From: Symbiodinium natans
Taxonomy: Eukaryota > Sar > Dinophyceae > Suessiales > Symbiodiniaceae
Assembly: GCA_905221605.1 (NCBI GenBank)
Contig: CAJNDS010001115.1
Coordinates: 1 to 33,997 of the forward strand
Length of the DNA: 33,997 nucleotides
Reading direction: 5' to 3'
The first letter of the stretch is position 1; every line of letters begins with the position of its first letter. Below, piece after piece: positions 7,094-14,935 of the stretch. Below the pieces are notes generated by a model. It saw nothing but the letters and a program-made list of their open reading frames with translations, ran no database searches and was not told the origin of the DNA. Position numbers and translations under genes: made by a program.

Positions 7094-7285
7094 CTCGGGT
7101 AGCGATGGGCCCCGTGCTCCGCGGATTTCTGTGCTTCGCGGCAGCCCAGGGTGCCTTGCAGATGCGCGAGGGCGCGTTGCGCGAGGGCGCGTCGCAGGGA
7201 AGGACGGTCTTGGATGAGCTCCTTAAGGCCTTCAAGAGTGACAAGGGCCTCCTCCTCCGAGCCACGGAGACTTGGCAGCCCAGTG
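7094..7285 (+). CDS. Candidate exon 2 of gene B
   Basis: The acceptor is CCTTTCACAG. Starting with two bases (C-T) the frame reads R-V-A-M, GPVLRGFLCFAAAQGALQMR and later QGRTVLDELLKAFKSDKGLL, ending AGT G|GTACCC. If translation started at Met 7105, the stretch M-G-P-V-L-R-G-F-L-C-F-A-A-A could act as a signal peptide, but phase also links it to the exon at 6714. The minus strand is open over the same bases (126 codons). I prefer plus because of splice signals and phase. Confidence 0.5.
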
Positions 7286-7440
7286 GTACCCTTTGCTTTC
7301 ATTTTTTTCTTCGGGGTTATATGGGTTATGGTATAAGGTCACTAACCCCAACAAAAGGGTGTACGCTTATTCTAATATGGTTAATTACTGGGCTGCCAAG
7401 GAGAATTTCTCAAACTTTTCTTCTCAGTGGCCCCAGTCAG
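7286..7440 (+). mobile_element. Introner-like element inside an intron, copy 1
   Basis: From GTACCCTTTGC to TACTGGGCTGCC it aligns by eye, with gaps, to the intron at 8510-8696 (GTGCCCTTCGCC ... TACTGGGCTACC). Shared inner blocks include AACC(A/C)CCAACAAAAGGG/GTAACCAACCCCCAAAAGG. The element begins with its own GT. The downstream acceptor choice (TTCTTCTCAG at 7427 or CCAGTCAG at 7440) is open; only the latter keeps phase. Confidence 0.6.
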
Positions 7441-8005
7441 CATCTGCGCTCAGATGGGACTTGCCTCCAGCCCTGTACGTCGTGAAGTGGGATACGGAGG
7501 TCACCGGCCTGGTTTTGCAGCCAAAGATTGAAGTTGAGTGCGCTTACCCTGTCAACGGCAATTCCGAATTTCGGCGGGATGTGCAAGACCGGAAGGACTT
7601 GTGTGGGCGCACCACCAATCCTGCGGCAGGACGCGAAGCGACCAACATGAGCGGTGCTTGCAACTTGACTTCACCAAAAGACTATGCCCAGGCATATTTC
7701 AACATTCCTCAACGCCATCTCCTTGGCTTTCCGGGCTTTTGGAACCTGAACTGGGCAACTTGCCATTTCGGCACGGTCCCGGAGGCCCTCGAAGCACAAA
7801 AGGCTTTGTGGCAGCTTGCAACCGAGCTGCCCCCCGCCACCACGGCCCCGCAATGGCTTCGAAACGCATCCAAGGTGGGGTTTGCTCTAACGGCTTTCAA
7901 CGAGATCGTCGTGGCTCCGGTCCACTCCACAGATGTTCGGGCTGTCTTTTGGGCTCATGCTGGTCCCTTCCGAGACCCCGGCGCAAGTGACTGGAAGGCT
8001 TGCAA
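7441..8005 (+). CDS. Candidate large exon 3 of gene B, Cys-rich unknown domain
   Basis: The longest convincing coding stretch, about 188 codons. It includes ALRWDLPPALYVVKWDTE, IEVECAYPVNGNSEFRRD, NMSGACNLTSPKDYAQAYFN and FALTAFNEIVVAPVHSTDVR followed by A-V-F-W-A. Conserved-looking cysteines and an N-x-S/T motif suggest a secreted or surface protein. The frame stays open to 8093, but the last part (G-P-R-V-G...) is the GGACCCAGAGTAGGC element, so coding probably ends before it. Donor AA|GCTACTGG (GC type) at 8006 would join in phase to 8171. No domain can be named with confidence. Confidence 0.6.
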
Positions 8006-8010
8006 GCTAC

Positions 8011-8092
8011 TGGGACCCAGAGTAGGCGCTCATTCCTTTTTTAGGGCTTGGGCTCCCTTAGAAACCCCTTCTAAGCAAAAGAAAGAAGGCTA
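8011..8092 (+). repeat. GGACCCAGAGTAGGC element, plus copy
   Basis: TGGGACCCAGAGTAGGC(G)CTCATTCC matches 13046-13070. Both copies follow directly after coding-like sequence and both read Leu-Gly-Pro-Arg-Val-Gly in the upstream frame. Confidence 0.6.
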
Positions 8093-8165
8093 AACCCTAA
8101 ACCCTAAACCCTAAACCCTGAACCCTGAACCCTAAACCCTAAACCCCAAACCTAAACCCTAAACA
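8093..8165 (-). repeat. CCCTAAA block forming an intron 3' end
   Basis: About ten heptamers ending in the acceptor CTAAACACCCAG at 8170. Confidence 0.95.
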
Positions 8166-8170
8166 CCCAG

Positions 8171-8258
8171 GCTCGCAGCGTTCCTCAAGACAAACCGCAC
8201 CTGGCCAGTCATCGAGGTGGCCGACGTCATCCTCGAGAGGCCGACCTCCAACTGCGAG
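8171..8258 (+). CDS. Candidate exon 4 of gene B
   Basis: After one leading base the frame reads LAAFLKTNRTWPVIEVADVI then L-E-R-P-T-S-N-C-E, and ends GAG|GTGGGG. CCCTAAA is immediately left and TTTAGGG immediately right. The phase-0 end joins 8443 in phase 0, giving T-S-N-C-E-V-K-F-D-A. One of the best-supported exons in the window. Confidence 0.7.
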
Positions 8259-8261
8259 GTG

Positions 8262-8297
8262 GGGGTTTAGGGTTTAGGGTTTAGGGTTTAGGGTTGA
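8262..8297 (+). repeat. TTTAGGG block forming an intron 5' end
   Basis: Five heptamers start 4-5 nt after the donor GTGGGG. The rest of the intron (8298-8442) holds a diverged sequence resembling M6 in reverse. Confidence 0.95.
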
Positions 8298-8442
8298 AGG
8301 GTTCCCTAAGATAGACCCAGAAAATAGTAAGAAGAATAGGATTCTCTCAGAACAAGGACCCCAAACAGAAAACGAAAGTCGGGTTCCCTGATAAACAGGA
8401 CCCCAAAATGGTACCCCGAATTCCGACAAAAAACAAAAGCAG

Positions 8443-8504
8443 GTGAAGTTCGACGCGACTTTCCTTGGCTATTATGCCACCAACTCGAGCTGCTTGGTAG
8501 CCCG
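8443..8504 (+). CDS. Candidate exon 5 of gene B
   Basis: After the acceptor ACAAAAGCAG the frame reads VKFDATFLGYYATNSSCLVA. Three donors are possible (TTG|GTAGCC at 8497, CG|GTGTGG at 8505, GTG|GTGCCC at 8510). The second pairs in phase with acceptor CCAG|A at 8697, and the third with CAGAG| at 8699. Confidence 0.65.
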
Positions 8505-8509
8505 GTGTG

Positions 8510-8696
8510 GTGCCCTTCGCCCTCTTTCTTTGGTTCTGAGTCCCCTTATACAGTAACCAACCCCCAAAAGGGGTGCCGGTATTGTAGTATGGCTAAACCC
8601 TAAACCCTACCCTAAATCTTAAACCCTAAACCCTAAACCCAAAACCCTAAACCCTCAACCCTCAGCCCTAAACCCTAAACCCTACTGGGCTACCAG
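8510..8696 (+). mobile_element. Introner-like element, copy 2, with a telomeric insertion
   Basis: Same family as 7286-7440. Between GTAGTATGGCT and CTACTGGGCTACCAG a CCCTAAA run (about 8593-8685) interrupts the alignment, so the repeat appears to have been added to a pre-existing intron element. Confidence 0.6.
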
Positions 8697-8814
8697 AGGC
8701 TGCCTCACGGGATTCACAGAGGCCGCGAAGAGCTTAGAGCAGCAAGGGCCAGCTCAGGCAGCGAGCATCTTTCGGCAGCGCGAAGCAGCCGACTTTCTCA
8801 AAGCCACCGAGAAG
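8697..8814 (+). CDS. Candidate exon 6 of gene B
   Basis: The frame reads GCLTGFTEAAKSLEQQGPAQ, AASIFRQREAADFLKATEK, ending AAG|GTTTGT; it could continue V-C-G-E-V-I-R to the GTTTAGGG at 8836. Alanine- and glutamine-rich helices. CCCTAAA is on the left and TTTAGGG on the right. Confidence 0.65.
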
Positions 8815-8871
8815 GTTTGTGGTGAAGTCATCAGGGTTTAGGGTTTAGGGTTTAGGGCTACTTCTTGGCAG
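8815..8871 (+). other. Tiny telomere-repeat intron
   Basis: Between AAG|GTTTGT and CTTCTTGGCAG lies a 57-nt intron whose core is three to four TTTAGGG heptamers. With the alternative donor it is only 36 nt. Both options keep phase 0. Confidence 0.5.
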
Positions 8872-8927
8872 CTTCCGGGGCGCTTGGCTTTGCAAGGCTG
8901 CCTAGACTGCGGCCTCGAACCTGCCAG
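8872..8927 (+). CDS. Candidate exon 7 of gene B
   Basis: The frame reads LPGRLALQGCLDCGLEPA and ends AG|GTGAAA in phase 2. It follows exon 6 in phase 0. The next exon of the same gene was not identified. Confidence 0.55.
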
Positions 8928-8933
8928 GTGAAA

Positions 8934-9237
8934 AAGACGACCCCGTAGCGCCCTGCACAACGGTATCAGGGGGGTATATAGGGAGGGGCATAAGGGGGGT
9001 AGAAGGGGGGTAAGTCTAAGAGTTTTGAGAGCCATACTTACCTGCCAGTATGCAATGGTATGGGCCATCATAGGGTAGTTTCATGGGCCCTTAGCATGGT
9101 CCCTTACCCTCTTTAAAGGGTTCTGATGTATGGGCCCTTGGGTTGGTATATAAGGGGTATATAAGAGGCCCGTTCAAGGGCCCATACTAAGGGTCCATGA
9201 ACCTACCCTAAGATAAGACGACCCCATAGCACCCTAC
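8934..9237 (+). repeat. 23-bp direct repeats flanking a composite element
   Basis: AAGACGACCCCGTAGCGCCC at 8934 and AAGACGACCCCATAGCACCC at 9215 are direct repeats around the M4 element and an upstream G-rich stretch. Confidence 0.6.
9069..9212 (+). mobile_element. MITE-like element, family M4, copy 1
   Basis: ATAGGGTAGTTTCATGGGCC at the left and CCATGAACCTACCCTAAG at the right are inverted repeats (with CTTAG(C/T)ATGG continuing inward). The core has GTATGGGCCCTTGG and TATATAAGGGG. A second copy is at 13708-13810. Confidence 0.75.
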
Positions 9238-9700
9238 GCCACCCCCTTGAATCTCCTGCGCCCATCCTGCATTCTACCCTGTAATTTCCAAACCCTGTCT
9301 ACGAAGGTTCTGGGGGTATGGGGGAGCTGTGCCAAGGTGGTTTGCTTAGGTTAGGGCTTGGGATTCAGGGTTTTTGAGGATCCTAGCGTCGTATGGCTGG
9401 CCAGAGCCAGTAGTGGGCCCCGAGCCCCCCGAGCAATTGTTACACATGCCATACTGCCCAACGTTCTGGGACCATGAGTTAGCCTAGAGCCCTACGATTT
9501 CGGTACCTGGACTCTCTAGGACCGAAGCAAAAAGCCCAAAACCAAAACCCGAAAAATCCCTAGACTCTAAACCCTAACCTCTATAAATTCCAAAATCCGA
9601 GGACCCCGAACCGCAAAGACTCATAAGTCATAAGTCCGAATCCCAAACCCTCAGAAGCAAAACCCGCAAAGCTCTAAGCCCCGAAGCCTACACCCAATAT
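9213..9700. other. Unique stretch, no gene supported
   Basis: One short open segment (about 9407-9475) reads S-S-G-P-R-A-P-R-A-I-V-T-H-A-I-L-P-N-V-L but lacks clear splice borders. An unrecognised exon is expected here, because the phases at 8927 and 10001 do not match. Confidence 0.35.
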
Positions 9701-9705
9701 GTGAC

Positions 9706-9782
9706 ATGATATGACATGACCTGATATGAAATGATATTGAATTGTGGTAAGAATGATATGACATGAGATGACATGGTATTCT
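9706..9782 (+). repeat. ATGAC/ATGAT pentamer microsatellite
   Basis: Irregular ATGACATGATATG repeats. Confidence 0.8.
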
Positions 9783-9884
9783 TATGACATCTCTGAGATC
9801 TGATCGTAGTTCTTGGGCTTTGGCGGTGGAGGCCTTCAGGACCTCGCGGGTTAAGTGGTGTAGGGCTTTTAGAGTGTAGGGGTG

Positions 9885-9945
9885 AGGGTTTGGGGTTTAG
9901 GGTTTAGTGTTTAGGGTTTAGGGTTGAGGCTTTAGGGTTTAGCCC
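9885..9945 (+). repeat. TTTAGGG block
   Basis: Degenerate TTTAGGG heptamers upstream of the exon at 10001, an exception to the usual orientation. Confidence 0.85.
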
Positions 9946-10000
9946 CTACAGCCCGTAAACCTGTCGGTTCTTCAGCGCTGAAGCTGTCCTTGCTGCGCAG

Positions 10001-10064
10001 GCGAGAAGCGAAATGCCACGGAGATTATGCACGCCTACCTTGGCACAGGACTCTTAGTAGCTGA
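10001..10064 (+). CDS. Candidate exon, unknown
   Basis: The acceptor is TGTCCTTGCTGCGCAG. Starting with two bases the frame reads EKRNATEIMHAYLGTGLLVA and ends GA|GTGAGT, a textbook donor. It joins in phase to 10147 through an intron of 82 bp. Confidence 0.65.
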
Positions 10065-10146
10065 GTGAGTACACTTGACACTTTTTGGGATACTATAATC
10101 TCTACAAGACTAGAAGGGTACACTTTTTGGGGGCTTATGAACTCAG

Positions 10147-10195
10147 CAACCAAGGACTGGAGGTCTTGTCTGACAAAGGCCGGGGGCCCGCCAGG
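10147..10195 (+). CDS. Candidate exon, continuation
   Basis: After CTTATGAACTCAG the frame reads (D)NQGLEVLSDKGRGPAR, completing the split codon from 10064, and ends AGG|GTGGAG. The junction gives L-L-V-A-D-N-Q-G-L-E-V. Confidence 0.6.
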
Positions 10196-10259
10196 GTGGA
10201 GCGCAGGCGTTCATGGTTCAGGGTTTCTAGTACTTTGCCGAAGAGCCACCCAAAGAAAA

Positions 10260-10336
10260 CAGAATATTCTTCCTTGCAGGGGTAGTATGGGGGTTGTTAT
10301 CTTTAAGTTTGGGGGTTCTTAAGCAAATCTTAGGTT
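10260..10336 (+). mobile_element. Diverged M5 copy
   Basis: TATTCTTCCTTGCAGGGG ... GGGGGTTCTTAAGCAAAT resembles the M5 units at 3684-3950. Confidence 0.5.
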
Positions 10337-10539
10337 TTGGGTCCCAGTGCAGATGGGGGTTGGGTGGGTGTCTATGTGCGGCTGAAGCAAGCCATGACTC
10401 CCGTATCTTCTGCCATTCAGCGGGCGCGCCTTGGGCGTATTCTCCCTCCGCCATGCACTACACACCCCTAAATCTAAAGGGCTGTCGCCCACAGCCGGGC
10501 ACGCCCACCAGCAGCAGGACAACGGCAGCAAGCACAGCA

Positions 10540-11142
<603 letters not shown>

Positions 11143-11203
11143 AGCACAAGCGACGGCGCGCCAACGAAGCCTCGATGATGCCACCCTGGCCCCCCACAAA
11201 ACA

Positions 11204-11284
11204 ACGGCGCGCGCGCACGCGCGCGCGCGCGCGCGCGCGCGCGCGCGGGAACTGGTGCGTTTTCCGCGCGCGCGCGCGCGTGTG
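11204..11284 (+). repeat. (CG)n alternating purine-pyrimidine tract
   Basis: Two runs of CGCGCG (about 11204-11247 and 11264-11290) separated by about 20 bp. Candidate left-handed (Z) DNA. Confidence 0.85.
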
Positions 11285-11447
11285 TGCGCGCATGTCGAGT
11301 GCCATGTTATGGAGTTGTGCCAGCATCCTTCGAAATCCTGCCGCCGCCCGAAACCCTTTCCGTATCCACTGATGCTGCTGATGCTCGCCCCCCGGTTTTT
11401 TAAAGAGAAACGAAGCCTCGATGATGCGCGCCCTGGCCCCCCGCCCG

Positions 11448-11640
11448 GCCGCGCATCATGAGCATCAGCGGCTCCGGCCTCCAGGCATGCATGGCTTATA
11501 GGAGCATATGCCGGCCTCAAAACGGAAATGTCCGTAACAGCACGAAAACCACGGTATTTACAGCGATTTCTGTATTTTCCAAGCTCTCAGCCGCATCCGA
11601 AACCCAAAACCCAACCCGCTGATGCTCATGATGCGCGCTC
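11448..11640. repeat. 21-bp exact inverted repeat around a 146-bp spacer
   Basis: CGCGCATCATGAGCATCAGC at about 11449 and its complement GCTGATGCTCATGATGCGCG at about 11618. Related GCTGATGCT and CGATGATGC motifs recur at 11170-11730. Confidence 0.8.
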
Positions 11641-11884
11641 TTGTGGGGGTCCTTTGCGGTGCCAATGCCACCCAAAAAACATCAGCAACGCGTATTTGGC
11701 CAAAATTGCAAAAGAGAGTCGATGATGCTCTCCGGGGTCGTTTTTGGGACCCCCCATGGGGCACCCAAAAAATGCGTCCAGGAGCCCAAATTCGGTGGCA
11801 AATAGCGCGTTTTTCGCGATAAAAAATTGTACCTGAAAATTGATGCCCTTCGGGGGCCGCATTTGGGGCCGGATGTTGGGGAGC
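11641..11884. other. Unique stretch, no gene supported
   Basis: Several overlapping open frames on both strands, none with convincing composition. Contains short CGATGATGC motifs. Confidence 0.4.
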
Positions 11885-12003
11885 CAACCGGGTCGGCGGC
11901 TTAGCCGGCCCCCGTCATAGCTAAAGCTAGGGCTGGCGCCTAACGGCGTCGGACCACGGGCGTGCCCGGATTTAAGAGCCTCCGGCTTGCCGCCGACCCC
12001 GGG
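11885..12003. repeat. Imperfect inverted repeat, about 22-bp arms
   Basis: CCGGGTCGGCGGC at 11888 pairs with GCCGCCGACCCCGGG at about 11990, with GCCGG/CCGGC inside. Possible foldback element ending at the poly-G run. Confidence 0.6.
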
Positions 12004-12004
12004 T

Positions 12005-12037
<33 letters not shown>
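12005..12037 (+). repeat. Run of 33 G
   Basis: Uninterrupted guanines followed by TGGGGGGTGG. Likely G-quadruplex-forming; length may be affected by sequencing error. Confidence 0.95.
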
Positions 12038-12038
<1 letters not shown>

Positions 12039-12239
12039 GGGGGGTGGCGGGGGCTTGGCGGGGGCTGGGGCCCGCTCTCGCTGTTCTTCGGTGATTCCGG
12101 GACACAAAGCCAAAAAGCCCCAAAAGGTCCACGGAAAGCTTGGTGTGAAGAGCCGGTGTTTTTGAGGGGTGTCGAAGGGTTGCCCAGTTACGGGGTTTCG
12201 GGTTTGGGGCTTATGCGGGACTCCAATGCGGACAGAGAG

Positions 12240-12285
12240 GGTTTAGGGTTTGGGGTTTAGGGTTTAGGGTTTAGGGTTTTAGGGT
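12240..12285 (+). repeat. TTTAGGG block
   Basis: Short run of TTTAGGG heptamers. Confidence 0.9.
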
Positions 12286-12370
12286 CCATTAGGGTATATA
12301 AGGGTTCCGGGACTGAGGGCCCACATCAAAAGGGACCACGTGGCCACGTGGCTACCCTGCGTCACCCGAG

Positions 12371-12434
12371 GTGGCCGCGAGGAGTTTCGATGCGACATCC
12401 TCGAGACACCCACGATGTTCGATGGAGCCGGGGG
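12371..12434 (+). CDS. Candidate exon, unknown
   Basis: After GCGTCACCCGAG, beginning with two bases, the frame reads GREEFRCDILETPTMFDGAG. The end is uncertain (GC donor near 12435). TTTAGGG/TTTTGAGGG repeats follow at once. Confidence 0.5.
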
Positions 12435-12439
12435 GCCCA

Positions 12440-12585
12440 GAATTTAGGGTTTTGAGGGTTTTGAGGGTTTTGAGGGTTTTGAGGGTTTTTTGGGTTTAGG
12501 GTTTAGGGTTTTAGGGTCCTAGGGTTTGAGGTTTGGGGGTTCTGGGGTCTTGGGGTTGAGGGTTTAGGGTGTAGGGTTTCAGGGA
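12440..12585 (+). repeat. TTTTGAGGG nonamer and TTTAGGG block
   Basis: Five copies of GGGTTTTGA, then TTTAGGG variants. Confidence 0.85.
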
Positions 12586-12609
12586 GTTCGGGAGGGTTGT
12601 GAGCTTCAG

Positions 12610-12649
12610 GAAGTTTGTGCGCGCTATATCGGGACCAGGGTCTTAGGAG
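12610..12649 (+). CDS. Weak candidate exon
   Basis: After GTGAGCTTCAG the frame reads EVCARYIGTRVLG and ends G|GTTTTT. Short; supported only by splice signals and residue mix. Confidence 0.35.
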
Positions 12650-12664
12650 GTTTTTGGCCCTACA

Positions 12665-12763
12665 CCCCGAGCCCTAAACCCTAAACCCTAAACCCTAAAC
12701 CCTAAACCCTAAACCCTAAACCCTAAACCCTAAACCCGAAACCCGAAACCCGAAACCCTAAAC
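12665..12763 (-). repeat. CCCTAAA block
   Basis: About thirteen heptamers, the last few CCCGAAA. Confidence 0.95.
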
Positions 12764-12849
12764 CGGGGTTTTGGCGGGGTCCTAAGCCCCTGACCCCCCG
12801 CTTCAATTCCCCACATCTTGACACTGATAGCTCCATCATCTGCGCCCAG

Positions 12850-12880
12850 GTGTGCGAGGTGTCTGTGGGCACTCCTGCAG
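12850..12880 (+). CDS. Candidate micro-exon, IPT-like
   Basis: After CATCATCTGCGCCCAG the frame reads VCEVSVGTPA and ends G|GTCCCC. The frame is also open upstream (L-D-T-D-S-S-I-I-C-A-Q), so the exon may be longer. C-x-V-x-V-G resembles IPT strands, weakly. Confidence 0.4.
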
Positions 12881-12889
12881 GTCCCCTGC

Positions 12890-12927
12890 TTTGGGGTTTT
12901 AGGGTTTGGAGTTTAGGGTTCAGGGTA
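12890..12927 (+). repeat. Degenerate TTTAGGG block
   Basis: Short run of TTTAGGG-like units in the presumed intron after 12880. Confidence 0.7.
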
Positions 12928-12963
12928 GTAGAACGGCATAGCGGCATAGCCTGTAAGTTGCAG

Positions 12964-13014
12964 CAAAAGCTCATAGCAGCACTTCTTCAAGTTGTCTTTA
13001 GGACTCGTGTCAAG
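12964..13014 (+). CDS. Candidate exon, helical
   Basis: After CTGTAAGTTGCAG the frame reads QKLIAALLQVVFRTRVK and ends AAG|GCTTTA, a GC donor. The frame stays open through the GGACCCAGAGTAGGC element at 13046. Confidence 0.5.
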
Positions 13015-13045
13015 GCTTTAAAGGGGGGGTCTAGCCTTTTTATGC

Positions 13046-13070
13046 TAGGACCCAGAGTAGGCCCTTATTC
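13046..13070 (+). repeat. GGACCCAGAGTAGGC element, plus copy
   Basis: Matches 8011-8035 and, reversed, 2956-2980. Confidence 0.7.
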
Positions 13071-13119
13071 TTCCCGAATGTGTGGTCGAAGTTCTTTGTA
13101 CGCCCCTATCCGAACTCCT

Positions 13120-13265
13120 CCTCCCTCGTGTCGTGTCCTGTCTTCGTCTCATGTCCTCGTGTCGTCTCTTCGTGTCCTATCTTCATGTCGTGTCTTTGTG
13201 TCCCATCCTTTTCTCATGTTCTGTCTTTGTGTTGTGTTCTTGTGTCGTGTCTTTATTTCGTGCCT
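13120..13265 (+). repeat. Degenerate CGTGTC-rich minisatellite
   Basis: Repeats of (T)CGTGTCxTGTCTTxGTGTC. Open in three frames because stop codons are absent from the unit. Confidence 0.75.
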
Positions 13266-13377
13266 TTGCTAGGGGCCGCCTTAAAATAGCAACCATGACA
13301 GGGCGCAAGTCTAGAGAATTTGCCAAATCCCTGAACCCTATTAGCCCTAAACCCCAAACTGCCCATGCCCATGCCAG

Positions 13378-13435
13378 AGAGTCCGAGAGTATCCCATGCA
13401 CCGTGCGCTCGGGATGTGAAACCTGGCATGCGCAG
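13378..13435 (+). CDS. Weak candidate exon
   Basis: After CATGCCCATGCCAG the frame reads ESESIPCTVRSGCETWHAQ, then CAG|GCTGCT. Two other frames are also open. Confidence 0.35.
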
Positions 13436-13463
13436 GCTGCTGAAGAGTCCTAATGCGCCAGAC

Positions 13464-13530
13464 CCTAAACCCTAAACCCTAAATCCTAAACCCTAAACCC
13501 TAAACCCTAAACCCTAAGCCCTAAACCCTT
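13464..13530 (-). repeat. CCCTAAA block
   Basis: About nine heptamers; ends 20 bp before the acceptor AAGCAG. Confidence 0.9.
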
Positions 13531-13551
13531 AAGACCCTTAACCCCAAGCAG

Positions 13552-13649
13552 GCTACTACAACTTCACCTACGTCCTCCAAGATGCCAAAACGGGCGAAGG
13601 CTATGGAAGGAATAGTTGGGAGGCCAGCTGGGCTGCTTGCGAATCTAAG
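13552..13649 (+). CDS. Candidate exon, aromatic-rich
   Basis: After CCCCAAGCAG the frame (two leading bases) reads YYNFTYVLQDAKTGEGYGRN then S-W-E-A-S-W-A-A-C-E-S-K. The donor is AAG|GCCTAAACCC: a GC-type site built from the CCCTAAA repeat. High content of Tyr, Trp and Cys suggests an extracellular domain. No family named. Confidence 0.65.
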
Positions 13650-13697
13650 GCCTAAACCCTAAACCCTAAACCCTCAACCCTCAACCCTCAACCATAA
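13650..13697 (-). repeat. CCCTAAA/CCCTCAA block starting at a GC donor
   Basis: Begins GCCTAAACCC directly at the exon end. Confidence 0.85.
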
Positions 13698-13707
13698 ACC
13701 CTGAATA

Positions 13708-13810
13708 CGGTCCCCTACCTCTCTGAGACGGTTCTGAAGTATGGGCCCTTTGGGCTGTGTTGGGTATATAAGGGGCATGTTCGCGGTCCCCTTTTAAGTA
13801 CCCTTAGAGA
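13708..13810 (+). mobile_element. MITE-like element, family M4, copy 2
   Basis: GGTCCCCTACC...GGTTCTGAAGTATGGGCCCTTTGGG...GTATATAAGGGG...CCCTTAG matches the right two-thirds of 9069-9212. Confidence 0.65.
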
Positions 13811-13859
13811 GAAAGGTGACAGAGCCCCAGTGAGCCTTGGCCCAAGTTAGGGTGTAGGG

Positions 13860-14040
13860 CCTTTAGGGTTTAGGGTTTAGGGTTCAGGGTTTAGGGTTTA
13901 GGGCTTTTGGGGGTTGAGGGTTTTGGGGGGTTTAGGGCTTTTAGGTGCCTTTAGGGTTTAGGGTTTAGGGGTTTAGAGTTTAGGGGTTTAGGGTTTTTCA
14001 GTCTAGGGCCTTTAGGGTTCAGGCCCTTCAGAGTTTCGAG
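13860..14040 (+). repeat. Degenerate TTTAGGG block
   Basis: TTTAGGG with TTCAGGG, TTTTGGGGG and TTTAGAG variants. Confidence 0.85.
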
Positions 14041-14072
14041 GGTTTTCTAGCATGTCATGCTCCAATCTTCAG

Positions 14073-14114
14073 TGATGGAGCTTCGGAAGCCCTTCTGACT
14101 GTTGAAGGTCGGGG
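14073..14114 (+). CDS. Candidate exon, start-of-domain strand
   Basis: The acceptor is CTCCAATCTTCAG. After one base the frame reads DGASEALLTVEGRG and ends GG|GTGAGT, a consensus donor. L-T-V-E-G-x-G resembles the IPT L-x-I-x-G-x-G-F motif. Phase 2, compatible with 14462. Confidence 0.55.
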
Positions 14115-14157
14115 GTGAGTACTGAGTACCCAAGGCTTCGGGCTCAGGTGTTCAGGC

Positions 14158-14428
14158 CTCAACCCTAAACCCTAACCCAAAACCCGAAACCCTAACCCTA
14201 AACCCTAAACCGGAAACCTTAAACCCCAAACCCAAACCGTACATCCTAAATCCTAAATCCTAAACCCGAAACCCAAAACCCTAAACCCGAAACCCTGAAC
14301 CCTAAACCCCAAGCCCCAACTCCCAAACCCCAAACCCCAAACCCCAAACCCAAACCCGAAACCCTGAACCCTAAACCCCAAACCCTAAACCCCAATCCCT
14401 AAACCCTAAACCCTAAACCCTAAGCCCA
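14158..14428 (-). repeat. Long mixed CCCTAAA/CCCGAAA/CCCCAAA block
   Basis: About 38 heptamers with more variants than other blocks. Confidence 0.9.
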
Positions 14429-14461
14429 GATACCCTAGATCTTGGTTTTCATGCTCCGGAG

Positions 14462-14531
14462 ACAGGTCATTGGCTACCACACCACTAATCTTGAAGGTCG
14501 TGAGTATGTCGTGGAGGCCGGGGATCCTCCT
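14462..14531 (+). CDS. Candidate exon, continuation
   Basis: The acceptor is ATGCTCCGGAG (one leading base) or CCGGAGACAG. The frame reads QVIGYHTTNLEGREYVVEAG then D-P-P, ending CCT|GTTTGAGG. The one-base start completes the codon from 14114: T-V-E-G-R-G-Q-V-I-G-Y. TTTAGGG follows within 10 bp. Confidence 0.6.
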
Positions 14532-14541
14532 GTTTGAGGCG

Positions 14542-14594
14542 GTTTAGGGTTTAGGTTTTGGGGTTTGGGGTTAGGGTTTAGGGTTTAGGGTTTA
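14542..14594 (+). repeat. TTTAGGG block
   Basis: About seven units forming the intron 5' part. Confidence 0.9.
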
Positions 14595-14724
14595 GACTCG
14601 CACCTCTAGGGTTGTCTCCCCCAACGTTTCCTCCTAGTCTACTCCCAATAAGGGCCTTATATTCTCCTAAGGATCGTTCAAAAGGGTCCCCACCACCCAA
14701 GACTACAACGCTAAGGGTCCAAGA
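14595..14724 (+). mobile_element. MITE-like element, family M2, copy 4
   Basis: ACTCGCACCTCTAGGGTTGT ... ACTACAACGCTAAGGGTCC, with core CTCCCAATAAGGGCCTTATA. Directly abuts the TTTAGGG block. Confidence 0.7.
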
Positions 14725-14857
14725 TAAAGCCCCCAGAGGTTATTGGTAGGGTGCTATAAGGGGACCAGGTAAGGTTTGAAGCAGTTCTGACTCTAAGCAT
14801 CCTACATATAGCCTTATACCCTAAATCCTTACTTACTTTCGTTTTTGGGGCTCGCAG

Positions 14858-14926
14858 GTTTGTGGAGGGTACGGAAGGACCAAGGGAGGCTTGCACCTTT
14901 GAAACCCCATGCAGCACGCCGGCAAG
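14858..14926 (+). CDS. Candidate exon, Cys/Pro-containing
   Basis: The acceptor is CGTTTTTGGGGCTCGCAG. After one base the frame reads FVEGTEGPREACTFETPCST then P-A, ending AG|GTCGAT. The phase does not match 14531 (phase 0), so a boundary is wrong or an exon is missing. Confidence 0.55.
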
Positions 14927-14935
14927 GTCGATGGA

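Noticed and set aside
6922-7302. Minus-strand 126-codon gene
   Set aside because: Composition is plausible, but the plus strand has acceptor, donor and phase links to neighbouring exons. Kept as an alternative.
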